Assembly: GCA_003278545.1 (NCBI GenBank)
Contig: QCEF01000001.1
Location: forward strand, 310,001 to 374,000
Direction of reading: 5' to 3'
Length of the DNA stretch: 64,000 bases
Origin: Prochlorococcus sp. AG-355-N16
GTDB lineage: Bacteria > Cyanobacteriota > Cyanobacteriia > PCC-6307 > Cyanobiaceae
Shown here one piece after another: positions 57,853-64,000 of the stretch. Position numbers and translations under genes: made by a program. The notes below the pieces were generated by a model. The model saw only the letters and a program-made list of their open reading frames with translations, made no database searches and was not told the DNA's origin. Position 1 is the stretch's first letter. Each line of letters opens with the position of its first letter.

Positions 57853-58715
57853 AGTGGGACTTCTAAAGCAATTTTACCCAGCATTTGATTTCTATAATCT
57901 TCCAATAACTTATGAGACATTCGCCTTTTATCACCTGATGTATGTTTTGAAGCTGCTTCTTCGATCCAAGCAGAAGGACTCTTAAAGCCTTTGGTAATAT
58001 CAACTCCATATCTATTAGATATTTGTTTAACTGAGATATTCGCATTCTTATCTTTGTTGAGAGTGGATATAATTTTGATAAATCCAATCGCGACACTCTC
58101 TATTTCATAAGCAGCTTCACCAATATCGTCACATAGTGCAAGATTAAGTGCTGATTTTTGATCTTCTAAATTTGGAGGTATAACACCAGGAGCATCTAGC
58201 AGATCTATACCACTTTCTAATTTTATCCATCTTAAATTACGAGTCACGCCTGCTTTCCTAGCGCTATCTACAACTCTCTTTTTTGCAATTCTATTAATTA
58301 ATGCTGACTTTCCTACGTTTGGAAAACCAAGTGTAAGGGCTCTAATTGGCCTAATTCGCATTCCTCTTGAGAGTCTTCTATCGTCGATTGACGACCTAGA
58401 ATCTTTCGCTGACTTACAAATTTCTTTAATCCCTATTCCTCTTTTAGCATCACACCAAAGAGGATATTGATCTTTAGCATTAAACCATTTATTCCAACTA
58501 TTGATTGTATTGGGGGAGATCATGTCTGATCTGTTAATAACAAGAATATGTTTTTTATTATTTATCCATTTATTTAAGTGTGGATGTCCTGTTGACAAAG
58601 GAATTCGTGCATCTCTAACTTCTATAACTAAATCTACTTTATTGATAACTTCAGATAATTTCTTTTCTGCTTTTGCGATATGGCCTGGGTACCATTGGAT
58701 TTTGGGTATGTCCAC
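57843..58715 (-). CDS. rbgA: ribosome biogenesis GTPase RbgA (YlqF)
   Basis: RbgA helps mature the 50S subunit. The GTPase is circularly permuted: G4 'LVINRSDMISP' near 57 precedes G1 'LGFPNVGKSALINRIA' near 131 and G3 'DLLDAPGVIPP'. The N-terminus 'IQWYPGHIAKAEKKL' is typical. The start is GTG; the length is 290 residues. It leads a two-gene run with rluD. Upstream lies the 213-base gap before pgk, the longest in the window. Confidence 0.94.
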   Translation of the reverse strand: MDIPKIQWYPGHIAKAEKKLSEVINKVDLVIEVRDARIPLSTGHPHLNKWINNKKHILVINRSDMISPNTINSWNKWFNAKDQYPLWCDAKRGIGIKEICKSAKDSRSSIDDRRLSRGMRIRPIRALTLGFPNVGKSALINRIAKKRVVDSARKAGVTRNLRWIKLESGIDLLDAPGVIPPNLEDQKSALNLALCDDIGEAAYEIESVAIGFIKIISTLNKDKNANISVKQISNRYGVDITKGFKSPSAWIEEAASKHTSGDKRRMSHKLLEDYRNQMLGKIALEVPLWN

Positions 58716-58800
58716 GTCAATAAATCAAATAAAATTTTGTATTCCTTTTAGTTTTTATAAGTTTCAAAAGTATTTACTTCTAAAGTTTAGTATAAATTTA

Positions 58801-58850
58801 ATGCCTAAAAAATTTTCATAATCGTTAATTCTTAAAATTTATTAAGGCAT
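58801..58850. other. large imperfect hairpin between rbgA and pgk
   Basis: ATGCCT (58801-58806) pairs with AGGCAT (58845-58850), and AAATTTT (58810-58816) pairs with AAAATTT (58834-58840), around a 17-base loop. It lies in the 213-base divergent gap. It could be a structured leader or a protein-binding site. I see no open reading frame of note in this gap. Confidence 0.45.
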
Positions 58851-58852
58851 AG

Positions 58853-58866
58853 GTAACAGTAACTAC
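58853..58866 (+). promoter_or_regulatory. possible NtcA-type site upstream of pgk
   Basis: GTA-N8-TAC, the NtcA consensus, occurs with TAACGT (a TAN3T -10 form) starting at 58890, 23 bases after it. That spacing is right for a class II NtcA promoter. Such a match has roughly a 1-in-3-kb chance rate in AT-rich DNA, so this is weak. Confidence 0.25.
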
Positions 58867-58928
58867 TTTTTAACCCAATAAGCCAAAATTAACGTTAGGG
58901 TCTTGAGATTATAAATATAGCTTGTTTA

Positions 58929-60137
58929 ATGTCAAAATTATCTCTTTCCAGTCTTGATAAGACACATTTAGAAGGAAAAAAAGTTCTTGTAAGAGTAGAT
59001 TTTAATGTTCCATTAAATGAAGATGGTCAAATAACCGATGATACGCGTATTCGTGCAGCGATCCCAACTATTGAATATCTTATTAATCATTCTGCAAAAG
59101 TTATTTTAGCTGCTCATTTTGGTAGACCAAAGGGTCAGGTAAATGAAAAAATGAGATTAACTCCAGTAGCAGCAAGATTAAGTGAATTGTTGGGGCAAAA
59201 TGTTTCTCTCACTAACAGTTGTATTGGTGATGAAGCAGTTGCAAAATCAAATAACTTATCTACTGGAGATGTTCTTTTACTTGAAAATGTTCGTTTTTTT
59301 GGTGAAGAGGAAAAGAACGACCTGGAGTTTGCTAAAAAATTAGCATCACATGCAGATATGTATGTAAATGATGCTTTCGGTGCTGCTCATAGAGCGCATG
59401 CTTCAACTCAGGGTGTTACAACTTATTTAAGTCCCTCAGTAGCTGGATTCCTCTTAGAAAAAGAATTGAAATACCTACAAGGAGCTGTAGATTCCCCAAA
59501 GCGTCCATTGGCAGCAATAGTTGGAGGATCAAAGGTTAGTAGCAAAATAGGAGTACTTGATTCTTTACTAGATAAGTGTGACAAAATCATGATTGGTGGA
59601 GGTATGATTTTCACTTTTTATAAAGCTAGAGGTTTAGATGTCGGAAAGAGCCTTGTAGAAGAAGATAAACTCGACCTTGCTAAAGATTTAGAAGCAAAAG
59701 CAAAAGCAAAAGGAGTAGAATTATTATTACCCACTGATGTTGTTTTGGCTGATGAGTTTTCTCCTGACGCCAATAGTAAAATATCTCAAATTGATGCAAT
59801 TAGTGGGAATTGGATGGGTCTAGATATTGGTCCAGATTCCATTAAAGTTTTTCAGAATGCTCTTGCAGAATGTAAGACAATTATTTGGAATGGTCCTATG
59901 GGTGTTTTTGAATTTGATAAATTTGCAGACGGTACAAATGCAATTGCTACGACTCTTGCGGACTTAAGTGCTTTTTCTGAAGTTTGTACAATAATTGGTG
60001 GTGGAGATTCAGTTGCAGCAGTTGAAAAAGCAGGATTAGCTGAGAAAATGTCTCATATATCGACTGGAGGTGGGGCTAGTTTGGAACTTTTAGAAGGAAA
60101 AACTTTACCAGGTGTGGCTGCGTTAAACGACGCTTAG
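58929..60137 (+). CDS. pgk: phosphoglycerate kinase
   Basis: Pgk acts in glycolysis and the Calvin cycle. The 402-residue protein shows '[20 protein letters not shown]' at the N-terminus and the conserved '[10 protein letters not shown]' near 59. '[14 protein letters not shown]' near 148 and '[15 protein letters not shown]' near 357 follow. It stands alone after a 213-base gap with a hairpin and a possible regulatory site. Converges on the next gene with one base between. Nothing missing. Confidence 0.97.
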   Translation: MSKLSLSSLDKTHLEGKKVLVRVDFNVPLNEDGQITDDTRIRAAIPTIEYLINHSAKVILAAHFGRPKGQVNEKMRLTPVAARLSELLGQNVSLTNSCIGDEAVAKSNNLSTGDVLLLENVRFFGEEEKNDLEFAKKLASHADMYVNDAFGAAHRAHASTQGVTTYLSPSVAGFLLEKELKYLQGAVDSPKRPLAAIVGGSKVSSKIGVLDSLLDKCDKIMIGGGMIFTFYKARGLDVGKSLVEEDKLDLAKDLEAKAKAKGVELLLPTDVVLADEFSPDANSKISQIDAISGNWMGLDIGPDSIKVFQNALAECKTIIWNGPMGVFEFDKFADGTNAIATTLADLSAFSEVCTIIGGGDSVAAVEKAGLAEKMSHISTGGGASLELLEGKTLPGVAALNDA

Positions 60138-60138
60138 G

Positions 60139-60873
60139 CTATATCTCATCAACAATATCAATGCTCTTTGTGAAAGTAATCATTCCTTCAGGATGAGCTA
60201 TGATTCCTGACCAAATTTGTATTCCTGGTTTTGAAGGGGCTCTTGTTATTTTAAAAATCCCTCCAGACGCCAATGGCTCCAATAATATTTCTTGTTCAAA
60301 CAATGAATTACCTTGATAAGGTTTTATAGCTCCAGCAATAATCACTTCTTCAAGAGGCTTATTTAGAATTATATCGATATCGTATTTTGAACCAGTAAGA
60401 ACTTTATCAGGAATTTTAAAACTAATATCTATTTTTTTATTATCGTTTCTTATTGTGGTGAATAAATTTTTGATAATCCCTTCATCCATTTTTCCATTTA
60501 CGATTGAAAATAAATAATCAAATTTGGATTCGAGTATATATATTTCTCCATTAACTATTTTTTCCCCAGAAACTTTTATTCGCAAAATATCTTTATCTGG
60601 AATATAAGATTTTAATCTTTTGATCTTCCATTTGCTGTTAGGGAAATCATTAATAATCTTTGAAAATTGTTTTGGTATATTTTGGCTTTCTTCATTTCTA
60701 AAATTTTTTCTAATGAATTCTAAATCTCTTGCATTTAAGGAGTTTTCTAGATTTCTTATAAAATCAACTTTCAAAGTTTCCGTTATTGCTGAATAGGGAA
60801 TAATAAGATAAACAAATAAGTAGAGAAGAAATCCTATATTTTTGAATAAGTTTAAATTAAACATATTAATCAT
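60139..60873 (-). CDS. exported hypothetical protein
   Basis: I do not recognise this family. The 244-residue protein has an N-terminal hydrophobic segment (about 8-30, 'NIGFLLYLFVYLIIPYSAI') that could be a signal peptide or anchor. Residues 35-135 have a length and alternation that would fit an NTF2-like fold ('LNARDLEFIRKNFRNEES'). The C-terminal part (about 145-240) looks beta-rich ('KYDIDIILNKPLEEVIIAGA'). No catalytic motif is visible. It lies between pgk and murG, convergent and divergent respectively, so it is its own unit. Confidence 0.7.
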   Translation of the reverse strand: MINMFNLNLFKNIGFLLYLFVYLIIPYSAITETLKVDFIRNLENSLNARDLEFIRKNFRNEESQNIPKQFSKIINDFPNSKWKIKRLKSYIPDKDILRIKVSGEKIVNGEIYILESKFDYLFSIVNGKMDEGIIKNLFTTIRNDNKKIDISFKIPDKVLTGSKYDIDIILNKPLEEVIIAGAIKPYQGNSLFEQEILLEPLASGGIFKITRAPSKPGIQIWSGIIAHPEGMITFTKSIDIVDEI

Positions 60874-60904
60874 TTGTTATTTGATTCTACTATCTTAGGT
60901 TTTT

Positions 60905-61996
60905 ATGTCTAAAAAAAATAATTTATTAGTTGCAGCCAGTGGGACAGGGGGTCATATTTTCCCAGCCTTAGCAGTCTCTAAAGAAGTTGAAGATGCATGG
61001 AATATTCATTGGTTGGGTGTTCAACAAAGACTTGATGCAAATTTTATTCCAAAAAAATATAATTTGAGGACTTTGAATATAAAGACACCAAGAAAAAATA
61101 TTTTTTTGTTTTATCAATATATAAAAATTTTAATGTCAACCTTCCAAATAATTAGGATCTTAAAAGAAAAAAAAATTAACTTAGTTTTTACGACTGGTGG
61201 TTTTATATCAGCACCTACTATTGTTGCTTCAAAACTTCTCAGGATACCTATCATTATTCATGAATCAAATGTAATTCCAGGAATGGTCACGAAATATTTT
61301 GGTTTTTTATGTAATTATGTTCTTTTAGGTTTTAAGGAAACAAATTCTTATTTAAAAAATTGTAAAACTATTTTTACTGGTACACCTTTAAGAGAGCAAT
61401 TCTCTAAATTTAATTTTTTGCCAGAATGGGTTCCAAAAGGAAATGGACCTCTTTTGATAGTTATGGGAGGTAGTCAAGGAGCAAAAGCTATAAATCAAAT
61501 TCTTTATGATTCTCTAGAATTTTTAATAAATAAACAGTTTCGTATAGTTCATATTATTGGCGAATATAATCAACAACCTTTTCATGTAAAAAACTCCAAA
61601 AATTATATTCAAAAGAAATTTACTAATGAAATAGCAGCCTTAATTCAAAACTGTGATCTTGTAATATCTAGATCTGGTGCAGGAACAATCAATGAACTGA
61701 TAGAGACTGAAAAACCTTCTATTTTAATTCCATATCCAGATTCTAAAAATAATCATCAGGAGAAAAATGCAATGATTCTTGCTGAAAGTGGAGGCTCAGT
61801 TTTAATAAACCAGAATAAAATTTCTAAAGAAGTTTTTGAAGAAACTCTAGAAAGAATTTTTAAAATAAAATCAAAAAATGGGAAAAATCATTATGAAATA
61901 TTAGATATCATGAAGAAGAATATGGAAAATAATAATAAAATTAAATCTAAAAATGAGATTAAAAAATTTATTAATTATTTTTTAAAGGAATTCTGA
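60905..61996 (+). CDS. murG: UDP-GlcNAc:undecaprenyl-pyrophosphoryl-MurNAc-pentapeptide transferase
   Basis: MurG adds GlcNAc to lipid I to make lipid II in cell-wall synthesis. The 363-residue GT28 protein has 'VAASGTGGHIFPALAVS' at the N-terminus. 'IIHESNVIPGMVTKYF' and 'LLIVMGGSQGAKAINQIL' follow, with 'CDLVISRSGAGTINELIE' near 250. It is separate from other mur genes. Its last 22 bases overlap the end of the convergent aminotransferase gene. Confidence 0.96.
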   Translation: MSKKNNLLVAASGTGGHIFPALAVSKEVEDAWNIHWLGVQQRLDANFIPKKYNLRTLNIKTPRKNIFLFYQYIKILMSTFQIIRILKEKKINLVFTTGGFISAPTIVASKLLRIPIIIHESNVIPGMVTKYFGFLCNYVLLGFKETNSYLKNCKTIFTGTPLREQFSKFNFLPEWVPKGNGPLLIVMGGSQGAKAINQILYDSLEFLINKQFRIVHIIGEYNQQPFHVKNSKNYIQKKFTNEIAALIQNCDLVISRSGAGTINELIETEKPSILIPYPDSKNNHQEKNAMILAESGGSVLINQNKISKEVFEETLERIFKIKSKNGKNHYEILDIMKKNMENNNKIKSKNEIKKFINYFLKEF

Positions 61997-63099
61997 ATTT
62001 CTTTACATAAAAGAGTGTTATTTTTCCTGTTCTGCAAACTTATTCTTGCCCACTTTTCGTCCAGAAATCTAAATGAATTGCATTCTCTTAGCAAGATTCC
62101 TTTATTTTCTAAGTATTTTATATTTGATGACAAGGATGTTTTACTTTCTATTAAAAAAAAGTTGGTTGAAGAGTTATGAACTTTAAGGTTCTCAATTTTT
62201 GATAATTTTTCAAATACTCTCTTTTTTTCAATATTTATCCAGCTGTGAATCTGTTTTGTCCACTGTTCATAGAATTTCTTATTACTTAGTAGATCAATTC
62301 CGGCTTTAATAGCAAATGAATTTAAAGGCCAAGGATCTCTATTTATTTCCCATTGTTTAAGTTTTTTCGATGAGCCAATAACGTAACCTAATCTAAGACC
62401 AGGAATATTGAAGATTTTGGTCAAGCTTCTCAGGACTAATAAATTATCAAATCTTTGGGTTAATGGTATTAAAGATTCTTTGTCTCCGTTTGGTGTTATC
62501 GATAAGAAAGCTTCATCACAGATAACTAATTTATATTTTTTCACAACTTCCTCCAATGAATTTTTATTCCATAATTGGCCGGTAGGGTTATGTGGATTTG
62601 TTATCCAAATAACATCACCTTTTGGATGAAGCGGAAATGATTGAGGAAAAATATTATTCCAGTTTTTTGGTAATTCGCAATGTATAAAATTGCTATTCCA
62701 ACAATTTAAAGATCTTTCATAATCAACAAATGATGGAGAAGGAATGCAACTTATTCCAAATTTGGATGCTTCATAACCTGCCCAAGTTATTAGTTCAGAA
62801 GCTCCATTTCCAGGCAATATATTGTCTGGATTTATTCCATGAAATTTACCTATTATTTCTTTCAGATCACTCAAGTTTCTATCTGGGTAATATCTAAATC
62901 CAAGATTCTTAATTTCCGAATTTAATGAATCTATTACTATTTGAGGTGGATCAAAGGGTACTAACGAGGCACTTGCGTCAATGATTTCAGAGGGTAATAA
63001 ATTTAATTTTTTTGCATTTGCGAATACATTTCCTCCATGCTTTAAGTTTGATATTTGCATGGCTAATGTTGAGTAATCATTAATTTCCGATTTATTCAT
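61975..63099 (-). CDS. CobC/CobD-like PLP aminotransferase
   Basis: This 374-residue class I/II PLP enzyme is not HisC, which is elsewhere in the window. The N-terminal 'ISNLKHGGNVFANAKKL' has the HGGN block typical of CobC/CobD (L-threonine-O-3-phosphate decarboxylase), which makes the aminopropanol arm of cobalamin. Prochlorococcus makes pseudocobalamin, so this fits. The PLP lysine is in 'LRSLTKIFNIPGLRLGYV', and 'WITNPHNPTGQLW' is the cofactor block. The alternative is a histidinol-phosphate-type enzyme. Co-oriented with pyrD, 17 bases after it. Confidence 0.8.
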   Translation of the reverse strand: MNKSEINDYSTLAMQISNLKHGGNVFANAKKLNLLPSEIIDASASLVPFDPPQIVIDSLNSEIKNLGFRYYPDRNLSDLKEIIGKFHGINPDNILPGNGASELITWAGYEASKFGISCIPSPSFVDYERSLNCWNSNFIHCELPKNWNNIFPQSFPLHPKGDVIWITNPHNPTGQLWNKNSLEEVVKKYKLVICDEAFLSITPNGDKESLIPLTQRFDNLLVLRSLTKIFNIPGLRLGYVIGSSKKLKQWEINRDPWPLNSFAIKAGIDLLSNKKFYEQWTKQIHSWINIEKKRVFEKLSKIENLKVHNSSTNFFLIESKTSLSSNIKYLENKGILLRECNSFRFLDEKWARISLQNRKNNTLLCKEIQNSFKK

Positions 63100-63116
63100 T
63101 ATTCATTTTCTAATTT

Positions 63117-64000
63117 TTATTTTACCCATCTTAAATCTGATCCAATGGCCTCTTTTATATTGGACAATTGATGGATATTGAGTTGCTTTAAAATCCCTTC
63201 AAGTATGCTGGGAACTAATTGTGGTCCTTTATATATCCATCCCGTATAAAGTTGAATTAATGATGCTCCAGAACAAATTCTTTCCCAAGCCGACTCAGGA
63301 CTATCGATTCCACCAACGCCAATTAAGATAATCTTTTTATCAATATTGTGAATATGTTGTATTATTTGATTTGCTTTTTTTTGTAGAGGCTTTCCACTTA
63401 ATCCTCCATTTTCTTCAGAAAGTAATAATCCTGTTTGCCTGATCTTCCTATTTTCAAGACCTAATCTATCTATGCTGGTGTTAGTAGCAATTATCCCATC
63501 GATATTTTCCTCGGTTATTAACTGGCAAATATCTTCAATATCTTTAAGGCTTAAATCTGGCGCAATTTTTACAAATAATGGTGGACAATTAGGTAAGTTT
63601 TTAATTTCCCTAAGAAGTTCTTTTAGAAGTATTGGGTCTTGCAACTTTCTTAGTCCTTCAGTATTTGGAGAACTTACGTTTATTGCTGCGTAATCACAAT
63701 ATGGAATTAATAATTTTAGAGAAGTTAAATAATCATCTTTTGCTTGAGATAAGCTTGTGATTTTAGACTTGCCGAAATTTATCCCTAAACAAATATTCTC
63801 CCTGTTTTTTTTGAACTCAATCCCCTGGTCAAGAAAATTTTTAACCAGATTTTCTGCACCATTATTATTGAAACCCATCCTATTTAATGCTGCTTCTTCT
63901 TCAGCTAATCTAAATAACCTTGGTTTTGGATTGCCATTTTGAGCAAATTTAGTTACTGTACCAAGTTCTGCAAATCCAAAACCAAAATCTTTCCATATAT
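63117..64000 (-). CDS. pyrD: dihydroorotate dehydrogenase (class 2), 5' end outside window
   Basis: PyrD oxidises dihydroorotate to orotate at the membrane, passing electrons to quinone. The gene runs off the right edge; about 294 codons are visible, so an internal ATG at 63878 is not the true start. The in-frame upstream part reads 'DFGFGFAELGTVTKFAQNGN' followed by 'PKPRLFRLAEEEAALNRMGF', the conserved class 2 block. 'AAINVSSPNTEGLRKL' holds the catalytic serine, and 'IILIGVGGIDSPESAWERI' the FMN site. The truncation is only by the window, not by mutation. Confidence 0.95.
   Translation of the reverse strand, partial: IWKDFGFGFAELGTVTKFAQNGNPKPRLFRLAEEEAALNRMGFNNNGAENLVKNFLDQGIEFKKNRENICLGINFGKSKITSLSQAKDDYLTSLKLLIPYCDYAAINVSSPNTEGLRKLQDPILLKELLREIKNLPNCPPLFVKIAPDLSLKDIEDICQLITEENIDGIIATNTSIDRLGLENRKIRQTGLLLSEENGGLSGKPLQKKANQIIQHIHNIDKKIILIGVGGIDSPESAWERICSGASLIQLYTGWIYKGPQLVPSILEGILKQLNIHQLSNIKEAIGSDLRWVK

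Noticed and set aside
63472-63693. Small frames opposite pyrD
   Set aside because: They mirror the conserved PyrD coding strand and have no independent support.
63879-64000. pyrD as a truncated gene starting at 63878
   Set aside because: The frame continues to the window edge with conserved PyrD sequence, so only the window cuts it.

Overview
This window is a densely packed, AT-rich stretch of cyanobacterial core chromosome. It almost certainly comes from Prochlorococcus marinus, most likely a high-light-adapted strain. The basis is the very low GC content, tiny intergenic gaps, frequent TTG/GTG starts, and photosynthesis and plastid-type genes (ycf3, ycf34, rpaB, chlM, crtB/crtP, many ndh genes, phylloquinone men genes). 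I count 69 protein-coding genes. I see no tRNA, rRNA, CRISPR array, insertion sequence, prophage or defence locus. No gene-free stretch exceeds 300 bases; the longest is 58716-58928 (213 bases, upstream of pgk).

Layout. 1-7.5 kb: ycf3 (photosystem I assembly), radA, then rpaB-plsX-fabH-fabD-plsC, a fatty acid and phospholipid run led by an OmpR-type regulator. 7-14 kb: tsaB, ycf34, a tRNA nucleotidyltransferase-family gene, an RRM protein, crtB-crtP (carotenoids), ndhM, a DUF3172 protein and the LysR regulator rbcR. 14-21.5 kb: an NnrU/Z-ISO-like membrane protein, ndhF, ndhD, scpA, a CugP-like sugar nucleotidyltransferase and metF. 21.5-29 kb: a PedR-like regulator, then a long minus-strand run DUF3352-gltA-ndhA-ndhI-ndhG-ndhE-nadK-CYTH and a small hypothetical gene. 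29-36 kb: rhodanese, trpB, SUI1, cysC, purE, chlM, a NarL-type response regulator, a cysteine desulfurase and rsmH. 36-42 kb: ndhH and phylloquinone genes (DHNA-CoA thioesterase, menE, menC, menA, menF). 42-48 kb: gshB-grxC, then prfB-DUF3285-ybeY-dgkA-trpG-MBL protein. 47-58.7 kb: hisC-argS-nadC-mnmE, DUF2062, spoT, a double ABC ATPase, rluD and rbgA. 58.7-64 kb: pgk, a hypothetical gene, murG, a CobC-like aminotransferase and pyrD, which runs off the right edge.

How the genes work together. Eight NDH-1 subunit genes lie in four separate blocks (ndhM; ndhF-ndhD; ndhA-I-G-E; ndhH). They sit among genes for photosystem assembly, pigments (crtB, crtP, chlM) and phylloquinone, so much of the window serves photosynthetic electron flow. 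Most of the rest is central housekeeping: lipid, cell wall, amino acid, nucleotide, cofactor and translation.

I do not see a self-contained novel system. The oddities I think real are: a 128-residue low-complexity repeat extension on PlsX; a programmed +1 frameshift in prfB; a metallo-beta-lactamase-fold protein that has lost its HxHxDH motif; paired palindromes between rbcR and its divergent neighbour; several strong intergenic hairpins; and 17 convergent gene pairs that touch or overlap.
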